The notes: a model not told the origin generated them from the letters alone. Counted from the stretch's first letter, positions 51,927 through 62,586 are shown. The stretch: 64,000 nucleotides of DNA from Enterobacteriaceae bacterium 4M9 (GCA_010092695.1 JAADJJ010000001.1:3224001-3288000), one strand, 5' to 3'. Program-made: numbers and translations.

Positions 51927-53563
51927 TCTTTCGCCCTCTTCGGCTGGGGATCTTTTTTGTCCTTCGCTTCAAACACCAGCGCGTTGCTCTTATCATTGAG
52001 CGTACGCAGCACTGGCTGCAACTCGCGCAACACCTGGTCCAGGCGCTGCATATCGGCCACCATCTTGTTATAGGCCGCCGAGCCTGGCTGGAAGCCTTTC
52101 ATGCTGCGGTTTAGCTCAATCAACGTTTGCTGCATATCTTCCGGCAGTTTTTGCATTGAAGCGCTACCGGTAATCTTATTGAGATTATCCAGCGTCTTCT
52201 GTAGCTCGCGCATCGTACGCTGGCTTTCGTTCAGCGTGTTCGTCGCCTGGTCTATCATCGGGTTCAGCGGCAGATTATTAATCTTATCCAGCGTATCCAT
52301 CAGCTTCTGCTGAATCTGTGCAAGACCACCGGACACGGTTGGGATAACCGGATAGCCACTGAAACTGCGCATATCTTTAACTTCCGGCGCTTTCGGATAG
52401 AAATCGAGATCCACGTACAGCGCACCGGTCACGATGTTGCCAGTCTTAAGCGAGCCACGCAGGCCGTTTTTAAGCAGTTCCGTCAGATGCCCCTGTATAT
52501 CCGGGTCGTTACCAAGCTGAGTTTCTAAACGCTCAGGTTCAATGCGAATCAGCACCGGAATACGGTAGTCAGAGTTAAGTTTCTGGTTCATACCCGGCAC
52601 TGAGAACGGAACCTGCGACACTGTCCCCAGGCGGATGCCGCGGAACTCAACCGGCGCACCCGGCTGCAGGCCACGAATAGAATCTTTAAAGAACATCAGA
52701 TAGTCGATACGGCGCGTAAACAGCGAGTCCTGGGTGCTGCGCTTATCGTCATAGAGTTTAAATTCAGTCTGGTTAGCCACCGGCTCACCCAGTGCAGTGC
52801 CCTCCGGCACATCAAAGCTTACGCCGCCGCTGAAAAGCGTTGTCAGCGAGCCCATCTCCACGCGCATCCCTGAGGAGGACATATCCACGGCAATCCCGCT
52901 GTCTTTCCAGAAGCGTACATTGCTGGTGACCAGCCTGTCATTCGGCGCACTGATAAACAGTTGATACTGCATGCTGCGCTTGCTGGCATCAAAGTTGCTG
53001 GTTTCCACCGAACCCACGCGATAACCACGGAACAGCACCGGATCGCCTGCTGAGAGCTGCCCGGCCTTGTCGCTGTCGAGAATAATGCGAATGCCTTTGG
53101 CATCTGGCGAGGCCAGCGGCGGTGAATCCAGCAGTTCGTAGCTTTCAGGCTGGTTGCCTTTGGTGCCCGGCTGAAGCTCAATATACGCACCCGACAGCAG
53201 CGTACCGAGCCCGGTCACACCTTCACGCCCAATTTGCGGCTTCACCACCCAGAACACCGAGTCTTTATGCAGCAGTTTTTCCATGCCTGCATTCAGGCGC
53301 GCTTTGATTTCCACATGATGCAAATCATCAGACAGCACCGCGCTTTCTACCACGCCCACGTCCACGCTGCGGCTTTTAATCGCGGTTTTACCGCCCACAA
53401 TGCCTTCTGCGTTAGTGGTAATCAGCGTCACCTCCGGACCCTGATGGCTGTAATGATAAAACAGGATCCACGCGCCAATCAGCGCGGTGATAATCGGGAA
53501 AATCCATACCGGCGACCAGCTTTTGACCTTACGCACCTGCGCTTCCCCGTGGTTATTTTCCAT
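51923..53563 (-). CDS. pqiB: PqiB, MCE-domain lipid-transport needle protein
   Basis: 546 residues from the ATG at 53563 (GGAG ribosome site), which matches E. coli MESNNGEAK; the frame from 53623 would overlap pqiA too far. One N-terminal membrane helix (VWIFPIITALIGAWILFYHY), three MCE domains and a long C-terminal helix that forms the needle tip. It spans the periplasm and carries lipids between the membranes. Confidence 0.96.
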   Translation of the reverse strand: MENNHGEAQVRKVKSWSPVWIFPIITALIGAWILFYHYSHQGPEVTLITTNAEGIVGGKTAIKSRSVDVGVVESAVLSDDLHHVEIKARLNAGMEKLLHKDSVFWVVKPQIGREGVTGLGTLLSGAYIELQPGTKGNQPESYELLDSPPLASPDAKGIRIILDSDKAGQLSAGDPVLFRGYRVGSVETSNFDASKRSMQYQLFISAPNDRLVTSNVRFWKDSGIAVDMSSSGMRVEMGSLTTLFSGGVSFDVPEGTALGEPVANQTEFKLYDDKRSTQDSLFTRRIDYLMFFKDSIRGLQPGAPVEFRGIRLGTVSQVPFSVPGMNQKLNSDYRIPVLIRIEPERLETQLGNDPDIQGHLTELLKNGLRGSLKTGNIVTGALYVDLDFYPKAPEVKDMRSFSGYPVIPTVSGGLAQIQQKLMDTLDKINNLPLNPMIDQATNTLNESQRTMRELQKTLDNLNKITGSASMQKLPEDMQQTLIELNRSMKGFQPGSAAYNKMVADMQRLDQVLRELQPVLRTLNDKSNALVFEAKDKKDPQPKRAKE

Positions 53564-54821
53564 GCTCAGTCGACTCCTCATGGTTTGATTCTGGCGCCCT
53601 GTCCCACGACAGGCGTGGGTCAAACATCATGGCGGCAAACATTGTCACAATCACCACCAGAGCGAACATCAGCGCTCCCATAGCGGGATAGATATTCATC
53701 AGCGCTCCCATGCGCACCAGCGCTGAGAGTACCGCAATCACAAATACGTCAATCATCGACCAGCGGCCAACGAATTCGACGACTTCATAAATTTTGTGCA
53801 TCCGCTCGCTGTCGCGCCTGCCGTAGCCTTTGGCATCCAGGCACAGCCAGGCAATGGCAATCATTTTCAGCGTCGGCACCATAATACTGGCGATAAAAAT
53901 CACCATCGCCACCGGGTAGGAACCCTCGCTCCACAGCAGCACCACGCCAGCAAGAATGGTGGAAGGCATTTTGTCACCCAACAGATCGGTAATCATGATG
54001 GGCAGCAAGTTGGCGGGCAGATACAGAATGATGGAGGTTATCAGCAGCGCCACGGTCCACTCTAAGCTGTTGTGGCGGCGCACGTGGCCTTTGACATGGC
54101 AACGTGGGCAAATCGGCTCCCCGGCAGGCACAATGGCAGTGCAGCAGGCACAGGAGCGCAGCCCCTGATGAATACCGGTGGTACCCACTTTAAGCGGCTG
54201 TGCCAACGCAGGCATGGGGGCGATGTCATCCCACAACCAGCGTCGGTCAACGCACTGAAACGCGCGCAGCTGTAACAGACAGAACAGGCACCACGGCAGA
54301 AAGCTCGGCCCAACGCCAATATCACCATAGGCCATAAGCTTCACAAAGCTTACCAGCACGCCAGCCAGGAAAATCTCCGCCATGCCCCAGGTTTTAAGTT
54401 GAAACAGCACCCGGGCAAGCAGGCGCGCCAGCCGGAAATCCATACGCACGCGGTTAACCAGCAGCAGAATGCTGACCAGGCAAAACGCAGGGACCAGTTG
54501 GACAAACAGCAGAAAGAAAGTGCCGAGGCTGGCATAATCTTCAGAAAACATCACGCCAGGAATAGCCTGTAGCGTGATCTCGCTGGTGACGCCCGCCACT
54601 TTCATACTGACAAACGGGAACAGATTGGCAAGCAGCAGCATGAACAACGCCGCCAGTGCATAGGCGGTAGGACGCTGGCGCGGTGCGCGCCATTGCGTGG
54701 TAAGCGTGGTGCCACAACGCGGGCAGCAGGCTTTTTCACCTGCTGCCAACGGCGGCAACGCTACCAGCAAATCACACTGTGGGCATAAAATATGCCTTGA
54801 TGCGTGGTGCTGTTCACACAT
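53553..54821 (-). CDS. pqiA: PqiA, inner-membrane partner of PqiB
   Basis: 422 residues with two repeats, each a four-Cys zinc-ribbon-like section (CPQCDLLV...CPRCG and CACCTAIV...CPRCH) followed by four membrane helices. It is part of the SoxRS-responsive pqiABC system. It overlaps pqiB by 11 bases and starts 14 bases after uup. Confidence 0.96.
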   Translation of the reverse strand: MCEQHHASRHILCPQCDLLVALPPLAAGEKACCPRCGTTLTTQWRAPRQRPTAYALAALFMLLLANLFPFVSMKVAGVTSEITLQAIPGVMFSEDYASLGTFFLLFVQLVPAFCLVSILLLVNRVRMDFRLARLLARVLFQLKTWGMAEIFLAGVLVSFVKLMAYGDIGVGPSFLPWCLFCLLQLRAFQCVDRRWLWDDIAPMPALAQPLKVGTTGIHQGLRSCACCTAIVPAGEPICPRCHVKGHVRRHNSLEWTVALLITSIILYLPANLLPIMITDLLGDKMPSTILAGVVLLWSEGSYPVAMVIFIASIMVPTLKMIAIAWLCLDAKGYGRRDSERMHKIYEVVEFVGRWSMIDVFVIAVLSALVRMGALMNIYPAMGALMFALVVIVTMFAAMMFDPRLSWDRAPESNHEESTEHGK

Positions 54822-54835
54822 GCTGAGCCTCTCCG

Positions 54836-56752
54836 TTATGCGCCGTTTTTCAGCGACTCAAGATATTCCCAGCGTTCGAATGCGCTTTCAAGCGCCTGCT
54901 CTGCACCCGCCAGGTCGGAAAGCACCTTTTGCGTCGTTTCATGGGGCTGGTTAAAGAAATCCGCATCGCTGACCTGCGTCTGTAACGTCTCCAGAGCAGC
55001 TTCAAGCGCTTCCAGCTTTTGCGGCAACGCCTCCAGCTCACGCTGTAAGTTGTAGCTCAGCTTTGCGGCTGGCGCGCTACGTTTCGGCGCGTCAGCTTTT
55101 GCATCTGGCTTTTTCTCTTCAGCTTTAGGCGCCACACTCTGTCGCAGTGGCTGCACGTGAGCCTGCTGGTCTCGTGCGTCGTGGTAGCCACCTACATACT
55201 GGCCAATACGGCCATCGCCTTCAAAAATCCAGCATTCGGTGACGGTGTTGTCCACAAACTGCCTGTCGTGGCTCACCAGCAGCACAGTGCCCTGGTAGCT
55301 TTCGATCAGTTCTTCAAGCAGTTCAAGCGTTTCCACGTCAAGATCGTTGGTCGGTTCGTCGAGAATAAGCAGGTTGCTGGGCTTAAGGAACAGCCGCGCC
55401 AGCAGTAGGCGGTTGCGTTCTCCACCGGAGAGCGCACGCACTGGCGTCATGGCGCGTTTAGGATGGAACAGGAAGTCCTGCAAATAGCCGAGCACATGGC
55501 GCGGCTTGCCGTTAACCATCACTTCCTGCTTCCCTTCAGCCAGGTTATCCATCACCGTGCGATCCGGGTCCAGCGCCGCACGATGCTGGTCGAAATAAGC
55601 CACTTCCAGTTTGGTGCCAATGTGAACGCGACCGCTGTCTGACTTTAAATCGCCCAGCATCAGTCTGAGCAATGTGGTTTTACCGCAACCGTTAGGGCCA
55701 ACCAGCGCAATTTTGTCACCGCGCTGTACCTGGGCGCTAAAGCCCTTCACCAGCGGGCGCTCGCCGAGCGCATAGCTGACCTCTTCAAGTTCAAAGACAA
55801 TTTTGCCCGAGCGGCTGGCTTCACCGACCTGCATTTGCGCAGTGCCCATCACTTCGCGGCGTTCGTTACGCTCGCGGCGCATCGCTTTAAGGGCGCGCAC
55901 GCGGCCTTCGTTACGGGTACGGCGCGCCTTGATACCCTGGCGAATCCACACTTCTTCCTGCGCCAGCTTGCGGTCGAACTCAGCGTTTTGCAGTTCTTCC
56001 ACACGCAGCGCTTCTTCTTTGTCCACCAGATAGCGGTCATAATCGCCAGGGTAAGACACCAGCTTACCGCGATCGAGGTCAACAATACGCGTCGCCATAT
56101 TGCGGATAAACGAACGGTCGTGGGAGATAAACACAATCGTGCCGCCAAACGACTTCAGGAACCCTTCCAGCCAGTCGATAGTTTCGATATCAAGGTGGTT
56201 AGTCGGCTCATCAAGCAGCAGCACGCGCGGGGAACTGACCAGCGCACGCCCGAGTGCGGCCTTACGCAGCCAGCCACCGGAGAGCGATGACAGCGGCGCA
56301 TCGGCGTCCAGCCCAAGCTGCGCCAGCACTTCACTGATACGGTTTTCCAGCTGCCACAGCCCTTGGTGCTCCAGCGTCTCCTGAATTTTCGCCAGCGCGT
56401 TGAGGTTTTTCTCGCTCGGATCGCTCATGACCTTGTGCGATAGCTGATGGTAGGTCTTCAGATATTCCGCCTGCTCTTCCACGCCTTCGGCCACAAAGTC
56501 ATAGACGCTACCCGCCACATTACGCGGCGGATCCTGTTGCAGGCGCGCCACAATCAAATCCTGTTCATAGATGATTTTGCCGTCATCGAGCGGCAGTTCG
56601 CGGTTGAGGATTTTCATCAGGGTCGATTTACCGGCCCCGTTGCGCCCGACCAGGCACACACGCTCGTTGTCTTCGATATGAAGTTCCGCGTTATCAAGAA
56701 GCGGCGCATCGCTAAACGACAGCCAGGCGCCATGCATACTGATTAAAGACAT
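54836..56752 (-). CDS. uup: Uup, ABC-F ATPase
   Basis: 638 residues from the ATG at 56752 (MSLISMHGAWLSF); the TTG frame from 56815 lies inside rlmL and is rejected. Two ABC domains: Walker A GRNGAGKST with signature LSGGW, and GPNGCGKTT with LSGGERNR; both have the DEPTNHLD/DEPTNDLD Walker B. A C-terminal coiled coil (about 560-638) binds DNA/RNA in E. coli. It affects precise transposon excision and ribosome function. Confidence 0.96.
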   Translation of the reverse strand: MSLISMHGAWLSFSDAPLLDNAELHIEDNERVCLVGRNGAGKSTLMKILNRELPLDDGKIIYEQDLIVARLQQDPPRNVAGSVYDFVAEGVEEQAEYLKTYHQLSHKVMSDPSEKNLNALAKIQETLEHQGLWQLENRISEVLAQLGLDADAPLSSLSGGWLRKAALGRALVSSPRVLLLDEPTNHLDIETIDWLEGFLKSFGGTIVFISHDRSFIRNMATRIVDLDRGKLVSYPGDYDRYLVDKEEALRVEELQNAEFDRKLAQEEVWIRQGIKARRTRNEGRVRALKAMRRERNERREVMGTAQMQVGEASRSGKIVFELEEVSYALGERPLVKGFSAQVQRGDKIALVGPNGCGKTTLLRLMLGDLKSDSGRVHIGTKLEVAYFDQHRAALDPDRTVMDNLAEGKQEVMVNGKPRHVLGYLQDFLFHPKRAMTPVRALSGGERNRLLLARLFLKPSNLLILDEPTNDLDVETLELLEELIESYQGTVLLVSHDRQFVDNTVTECWIFEGDGRIGQYVGGYHDARDQQAHVQPLRQSVAPKAEEKKPDAKADAPKRSAPAAKLSYNLQRELEALPQKLEALEAALETLQTQVSDADFFNQPHETTQKVLSDLAGAEQALESAFERWEYLESLKNGA

Positions 56753-56756
56753 ACGT

Positions 56757-58874
56757 TTATTCCTTCCCGGCGTGGGTAATGAGCCAGCAGTTGTGGATCT
56801 GGCGGTTGCGGGCAAAGTCCTGAGACAGGGTTTTCTGGGTGATTTCTCGCGCGCTCAGTCCAAGCTTTGCCAGCTCGTCGAGATCCATGCGGAACCCACG
56901 CTTATTATTGGAAAACATAATCGTGCCACCGGCGCGCAGCAGGCGCTTCAGGTCGCGCATCAGCTGGATATGATCGCGCTGCACATCGAACTCGGCCTCC
57001 ATACGTTTGGAATTGGAGAACGTCGGCGGATCGATAAAGATCAGATCGAACTTTTCGTCGCTGTCGCGCAGCCAGCCCAGGCAATCGGCCTGAATCAGGC
57101 GGTGGGCGCGACCGCTCAGGCCGTTAAGGCGCAGGTTGCGCTCGGCCCATTCCAGATAGGTGCGTGACATATCCACCGTGGTGGTAGAGCGCGCACCGCC
57201 AAGCCCGGCGTGCACGCTGGCGCTGCCGGTGTATGAGAACAGGTTGAGGAAGTCTTTGCCTTTGCTCATTTCACCGAGCATGCGGCGTGCAATGCGGTGA
57301 TCGAGGAACAGGCCGGTATCCAGATAATCGGTCAGGTTGACCCACAGGCGTGCGTTATATTCGCGCACTTCCATGAAATCGCCCTTTTCGGCCATCTTCT
57401 GATACTGATTTTTGCCTTTCTGGCGTTCGCGGGTTTTCAGCACCAGCTTGTTGGTGGCGCAGCCCAGCACCGACAACGTTGCGGCAATGACATCAAACAG
57501 ACGCTGGCGCGCCTTTTGCGGATCAACGCTTTTCGGTGGCGCGTATTCCTGAATCACCACCCAGTCGGCGTAACGGTCCACCGCCACGTTATATTCCGGC
57601 AAATCGGCGTCATACAGGCGGTAGCATTCAATACCTTCCTGGCGCGCCCATTTCTCCAGCTTTTTCTGGTTCTTACGCAGGCGGTTGGCAAAATCGGCGG
57701 CAATCTCCACCGGCTGCGCGCCCGCCGGGTTTTCGGCCAGGCGATAGTTTTTCTGCACGCAGTCGAGCGGGCCGTTTTTGGCCTTAAACTGACGGTCAGC
57801 GCGCAATTGCAGGCAGCTTAACAACTCCGGTGACGCACTGAACAGCGACAGGTTCCAGCCGCCAAACTTCGCTTTCATGATACGCCCAAGCAGACTGTGC
57901 AGCGCAATCAGCGCCGGTTCGCTCTCAAGGCGCTCACCATAGGGCGGGTTGCTGATAACGGCACCGTGCGGCCCTTCAGGCTGCGGATTATCAAGCTGGG
58001 CTACGTCGCGCACGTCAAAGCGAATTAAATCGGCAAGGCCTGCACGGCGGGCGTTCACGCGCGCAAGTTCCACCACGCGCGCGTCGCTGTCAGAGCCGTA
58101 AAAGCGTGAGTCATAATCAGACAAGCCACGGCGAGCACGCACGTTGGCTTCTGCTGCCACCTCTTTCCACAGCGTTTCATCGTGATTTTGCCAGCCGTGG
58201 AAACCCCAGCGGGTACGGTGCAATCCCGGAGCACGGTCGGTTGCCAGCATCGCCGCTTCAATCAACAGCGTACCGGAACCGCACATCGGGTCCAGCAAGG
58301 GCGTGCCTGGCTGCCAGCCTGAGCGCTGCACAATGGCCGCCGCCAGGTTTTCTTTCAGCGGCGCCGCGCCAGTGCGGTCACGATAGCCGCGCTGGTGCAG
58401 ACCTTCACCGCTCAGATCCAGCGCGATGCTGGCGACCTCTTTATTGAGCCACACATTAATACGTAGATCCGGCGCTTCCTTGTCAACGTTCGGGCGCGCC
58501 AGATTTTTGCGGGTGAAGGAATCGACAATCGCGTCTTTCACCTTCAGCGCGCCGTACTGGCTGTTGCGAATTTCTTCATTAACACCGCTAAAGTGCACGG
58601 AGAACGTGGCGCCTGGTGCCAGGATTGACGGCCAGTCCAGCGCCTGCACGCCAAGGTACAGGTCAAGGTCGCTGAACACTTTGCACTCGCTTAGCGGCAG
58701 CAGAATGCGTGAGGCCAGGCGGCTCCACATCAGACTCTGATACAGCAGACGCGTGTCGCCCTGGAAATGTACCCCACCCTGGACGACCTGGCAGTCCTGG
58801 GCGCCCAGGTTTTCAAGTTCGCTTTTAAGCAGCTCTTCGAGCCCGCGCGCCGTGCTGGCAAACAGAGAATTCAT
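56757..58874 (-). CDS. rlmL: RlmKL, bifunctional 23S rRNA methyltransferase
   Basis: 705 residues (E. coli 702). THUMP domain (about 45-155), RlmL m2G2445 domain with LLDPMCGSGTLLIEAAML and VISNPPYGERL, then the RlmK m7G2069 domain with LNLFSYTGSASVHAGLGGA and LIFIDPPTFSNSKRM. It is 4 bases upstream of uup and probably co-transcribed. Confidence 0.97.
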   Translation of the reverse strand: MNSLFASTARGLEELLKSELENLGAQDCQVVQGGVHFQGDTRLLYQSLMWSRLASRILLPLSECKVFSDLDLYLGVQALDWPSILAPGATFSVHFSGVNEEIRNSQYGALKVKDAIVDSFTRKNLARPNVDKEAPDLRINVWLNKEVASIALDLSGEGLHQRGYRDRTGAAPLKENLAAAIVQRSGWQPGTPLLDPMCGSGTLLIEAAMLATDRAPGLHRTRWGFHGWQNHDETLWKEVAAEANVRARRGLSDYDSRFYGSDSDARVVELARVNARRAGLADLIRFDVRDVAQLDNPQPEGPHGAVISNPPYGERLESEPALIALHSLLGRIMKAKFGGWNLSLFSASPELLSCLQLRADRQFKAKNGPLDCVQKNYRLAENPAGAQPVEIAADFANRLRKNQKKLEKWARQEGIECYRLYDADLPEYNVAVDRYADWVVIQEYAPPKSVDPQKARQRLFDVIAATLSVLGCATNKLVLKTRERQKGKNQYQKMAEKGDFMEVREYNARLWVNLTDYLDTGLFLDHRIARRMLGEMSKGKDFLNLFSYTGSASVHAGLGGARSTTTVDMSRTYLEWAERNLRLNGLSGRAHRLIQADCLGWLRDSDEKFDLIFIDPPTFSNSKRMEAEFDVQRDHIQLMRDLKRLLRAGGTIMFSNNKRGFRMDLDELAKLGLSAREITQKTLSQDFARNRQIHNCWLITHAGKE

Positions 58875-58970
58875 AGTGTCACTTACTGATAAGGAAAATT
58901 GTCGCGCATTATAGCTAATCCCGGGCGCATGTCATAAAGTTGGCCTTTATTTATTGCCTGCGGAGGGCGC

Positions 58971-60080
58971 GTGCTTTCTCTTTCCCGGCTGTACATTCAT
59001 CCCGTTAAGTCAATGCGCGGCCTGCGTATTTCTCATGCCAGAGCCGATGTCAGCGGCCTGAATTTCGACCGCGTTTTTATGCTGACGGAAACCGACGGTA
59101 CCTTCGTTACTGCCCGCCAACACCCGGAGATGGTGCTCTTTACGCCAGTCATGCTGGAAGACGGCCTGTGGCTTGGCGCCCCGGATGGCAGCGAGGCCAG
59201 CGTGCGCTTTGCCGATTTCTCCACCATTGCTGCCGCAACCGAAGTCTGGGGCAACCATTTCACCGCCCTTATAGCGCCGCCCGCCATTAACCAGTGGCTG
59301 AGCACTTTTTTTAAGTGCGATGTGCAGCTGCGCTGGGTTGGCCCCACCCTTACCCGGCGCGTGAAAGCCCATGACGCTGTCCCGCTCGGCTTTGCCGACG
59401 GCTTCCCGTATTTACTCACCAGTGAGGCTTCACTGCGCGACCTGCAAAAGCGCTGCCCGGCGGGCGTGCGCATGGAGCAGTTTCGTCCAAATCTGGTCGT
59501 TGCCGGTGCAGAGCCCTGGGACGAGGACCGCTGGCGTGTGGTACGCATCGGTAGCGTGATTTTTGACGTGGTAAAACCCTGTACCCGCTGCGTGCTGACG
59601 ACCGTCAACCCGGAGCAGGGCCGCAAGCATGGTGCTGGCGAGCCGCTGGCAACACTACAGCGCTTTCGTGCTTCGCAAGACGGTAACGTCAACTTTGGAC
59701 AAAACCTGATTGCCCGTAATAGCGGGCTGGTGCGTGTGGGGGATGAGTTCGAGGTGCTCGAAACTGGCGACGCGCCAGTGTATGGCGCAGGCATCGTCGA
59801 AGAGACGCTCACGCCGCCATCCGAACCTGGCGCACAATTCAGCCTGCAATGGAACGACCAGCAGTTCCCAGGCAACAATCAGCAACCGCTGCTGGAACAG
59901 CTTGAAAATCAGGGGATACGCGTATCCTGGTCATGCCGCGCCGGGGTATGCGGCTGCTGTCGCATTCGGCTGCTGGAAGGTGAAGTGAAGGCGTTAAAGA
60001 AAAGCGCCGTCGCTGAGGACGGCACGATTTTGTGCTGTAGCTGTATCCCTGCCGGGCCGTTGCGCCTGAGCGAGTGTTAA
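58971..60080 (+). CDS. ycbX: YcbX, MOSC and 2Fe-2S ferredoxin-domain protein
   Basis: 369 residues. N-terminal MOSC beta-barrel part (LSRLYIHPVKSMRG), MOSC domain (about 110-260; KPCTRCVLTTVNPEQG), and a C-terminal ferredoxin with CRAGVCGCC and a distal Cys pair (LCCSC). It is a molybdenum-cofactor enzyme that reduces N-hydroxylated compounds in E. coli. It overlaps zapC by 4 bases. Confidence 0.96.
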   Translation: MLSLSRLYIHPVKSMRGLRISHARADVSGLNFDRVFMLTETDGTFVTARQHPEMVLFTPVMLEDGLWLGAPDGSEASVRFADFSTIAAATEVWGNHFTALIAPPAINQWLSTFFKCDVQLRWVGPTLTRRVKAHDAVPLGFADGFPYLLTSEASLRDLQKRCPAGVRMEQFRPNLVVAGAEPWDEDRWRVVRIGSVIFDVVKPCTRCVLTTVNPEQGRKHGAGEPLATLQRFRASQDGNVNFGQNLIARNSGLVRVGDEFEVLETGDAPVYGAGIVEETLTPPSEPGAQFSLQWNDQQFPGNNQQPLLEQLENQGIRVSWSCRAGVCGCCRIRLLEGEVKALKKSAVAEDGTILCCSCIPAGPLRLSEC

Positions 60081-60616
60081 ACCGCCTCGCGCTCGAATGC
60101 CTGCTGTACCGGCATCGGGCGCAGTCTGTCATTCATGACTTTAATGGCGTCACCAAGCTGCATTGTGCGCCCGGCAAGGCACAGCGCTGGCTGCGCCAGC
60201 AGACACAGTGAGGCACTCTCACCCGCCTCGGCTACCAGCAGATTGACCTGCTGTTCGTCATCACTGAGCCAGACGCTGACGGCATCACCCGGTGCGGGCT
60301 GCCAGCTTTCACCATAAGAGATAAAGTGCCAGCTTTTGGGCATTTGCGGCTTAAGAAAGCGAATGGAAACCAGCGCGTTAAGCACCAGTTCAGCGCGCTG
60401 TTCAGGACGTAATTCCAGCTCGCGCGCGCGTTCGTCGAAGGAGAAATAGAGTGCGGCATCATCAACACAAAATCCGCAGTGGCTAAAGGCATCCGGTGTC
60501 AGCATTTTGCCGGGAAAACGTGAACGAAATACCATTCCATTGGCCAGATCGAGCATCATACGGTCGTGCTCTTCATCAAAATACCAACGCCAGTTATCGT
60601 CCGGTTTTATCCGCAT
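60077..60616 (-). CDS. zapC: ZapC, FtsZ-ring-associated protein
   Basis: 179 residues (E. coli 180), with the family start MRIKPDDNWRWYFDEEHDRMMLDLANGM and a small beta domain after residue 90. ZapC bundles FtsZ and is degraded by ClpXP. Confidence 0.95.
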   Translation of the reverse strand: MRIKPDDNWRWYFDEEHDRMMLDLANGMVFRSRFPGKMLTPDAFSHCGFCVDDAALYFSFDERARELELRPEQRAELVLNALVSIRFLKPQMPKSWHFISYGESWQPAPGDAVSVWLSDDEQQVNLLVAEAGESASLCLLAQPALCLAGRTMQLGDAIKVMNDRLRPMPVQQAFEREAV

Positions 60617-60774
60617 AATTTCGCCCCCTGCTTCTACGCCAACTTAATTCTGTGCGAATTCATGCTTCGCTTTTAAATGTCCCATTAGAAGAGAAGACCA
60701 TAATGGGTAAATAAGCAACAATAGAGGGAATATAATGTAACCAGGGCCAAAAATAAAGCCCTGGCGGGGAGCAA

Positions 60775-61785
60775 TCAGATATGAGTAACGATCTCTTTAA
60801 TTAATGGCGGACCTTTATAAATAAAGCCGGAATAAATCTGAATCAGCGTGGCGCCTGCGGCAAGTTTCTCACGTGCCGCCATGACAGAATCAATGCCGCC
60901 CACGCCTATAATCGGCAAACGACCATTTAATTCCTGGGCAAGCTTACGAATAATTTCGGTACTTTTAAGCTGTAAAGGACGACCACTCAGTCCCCCTGTT
61001 TCATTGCTATATTTCATGCCACTCACAAGAGCGCGATCCAGAGTGGTGTTGGTTGCAATGACACCGTCAATATTATGGCGAACCAGACTGTCGGCAACCT
61101 GAATCAATTCTTCCACACTCAAATCCGGCGCAATCTTAACGGCCAGCGGAACATATTTATGGTGTGTCTGCTGCAACTCCTGCTGCTTATTTTTTAACGC
61201 ACTCAGCAGGTCATCAAGCGCCTCACCATACTGCAATGAACGCAGGCCTGGCGTATTCGGTGAGGAGATGTTAATCGCGATATAACCAGCGTAGGGATAG
61301 ACTTTTTCCATACAAATCAGGTAGTCATCTTTCCCCTGCTCGACCGGCGTATCTTTGTTCTTGCCTATATTAATGCCGAGAATACCGTTGAAATGCGCCT
61401 TTTTAACGTTCTCGACCAGGTTATCCACGCCAAGATTATTAAAGCCCATACGGTTGATGAGCCCTTCGGCCTCCACCAGGCGAAACAGGCGCGGTTTGTC
61501 ATTACCGGGCTGCGCACGCGGTGTCACGGTGCCAATCTCAATGGCACCAAACCCCATTGCGCCAAACGCATCAATACACTCGCCGTCTTTATCCAGGCCT
61601 GCCGCCAGTCCAAGTGGGTTCTTGAAGGTCAGCCCCATGCAGGTCACCGGTTTGTCCGGCACATTCTGGCGCACCAGCCACTCCAGCGGAGTGCCCGCCA
61701 CGCGGCGTAGTTGCTGAAAGGTCATTTCATGGGCGCGCTCGGGATCGAGCTGAAAAAGGGCTTTGCGAACGAACGGATAGTACAT
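60775..61785 (-). CDS. pyrD: PyrD, class 2 dihydroorotate dehydrogenase
   Basis: 336 residues, as in E. coli. The N-terminal membrane-binding helix region (MYYPFVRKALFQLDPERAHEM), FMN barrel and catalytic Ser in INISSPNTPGLR are present. It oxidises dihydroorotate with quinone in pyrimidine synthesis. Confidence 0.98.
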   Translation of the reverse strand: MYYPFVRKALFQLDPERAHEMTFQQLRRVAGTPLEWLVRQNVPDKPVTCMGLTFKNPLGLAAGLDKDGECIDAFGAMGFGAIEIGTVTPRAQPGNDKPRLFRLVEAEGLINRMGFNNLGVDNLVENVKKAHFNGILGINIGKNKDTPVEQGKDDYLICMEKVYPYAGYIAINISSPNTPGLRSLQYGEALDDLLSALKNKQQELQQTHHKYVPLAVKIAPDLSVEELIQVADSLVRHNIDGVIATNTTLDRALVSGMKYSNETGGLSGRPLQLKSTEIIRKLAQELNGRLPIIGVGGIDSVMAAREKLAAGATLIQIYSGFIYKGPPLIKEIVTHI

Positions 61786-62019
61786 GAACTCTCCCTGGAT
61801 TCCGGTGGGTAAACCGGGGCCGTATTATTCAGCAATGTGCGCCGAAAGTGAATTGACATGTCGCAAAAAAGCGTCAGAGCCCGCTTCCGACGTTCTTAAT
61901 TATGCGTAAAGCGGCAAACCTCCTGCGAAAAAAGCATTTAATCCCGCGTCACTGCTCTGCCACTATCAAACCGTTATCAATGTAACAAAAAATCATATAA
62001 ATGGTTATAAGGAGCCACC

Positions 62020-62586
62020 ATGCGAGTGATTACTCTTGCCGGAAGCCCGCGCTACCCTTCCCGCTCCAGCACCCTGCTGGAATATGCCCGTGAAAAGTTA
62101 AACGCGCAGAAAATTGAGGTGTGTCACTGGCATGTACAGAATTTTGTCCCTGAAGACCTGCTCTACGCGCGCTTTGACAGCCCGGCGCTGTTGGCACTGA
62201 GTGAACAACTGCGGGAAGCCGACGGGCTGATTGTCGCCACACCTATTTATAAGGCGTCATTTTCCGGTGTGCTGAAAACGCTGCTGGACCTGCTGCCCGA
62301 GCGCGCACTGGACAATAAAGTGGTGCTGCCATTCGCCACCGGCGGCAGCATCGGCCACATGCTGGCAGTGGACTACGCGCTCAAACCCGTGCTGAACGCG
62401 CTGAAAGCCCAGGAAGTGCTGCACGGCGTTTTTGCAGACGACAGCCAGATTGAAGACTACCAGCATCGCGCACGCTTCTCACCGCTGCTGCAACAGCGGC
62501 TTGATGCAGCGCTTGAGGTTTTCTTGCAAGCGCTACAGCGCCACGGCAACCGTAACCACAGCATTTCGGGGGTCGCGCATGCTTAA
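62020..62586 (+). CDS. ssuE: SsuE, NAD(P)H-dependent FMN reductase
   Basis: 188 residues (E. coli 191). The flavodoxin-like FMN-binding loop AGSPRYPSRSS at residue 7, ATPIYKASFSGVLKTLLDLLP and ATGGSIGHMLAVDYALKPVL are the SsuE pattern. SsuE supplies FMNH2 to the sulfonate monooxygenase SsuD, which is disrupted here. It overlaps ssuA by 8 bases and should be Cbl/CysB-controlled, although no site was identified. Confidence 0.95.
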   Translation: MRVITLAGSPRYPSRSSTLLEYAREKLNAQKIEVCHWHVQNFVPEDLLYARFDSPALLALSEQLREADGLIVATPIYKASFSGVLKTLLDLLPERALDNKVVLPFATGGSIGHMLAVDYALKPVLNALKAQEVLHGVFADDSQIEDYQHRARFSPLLQQRLDAALEVFLQALQRHGNRNHSISGVAHA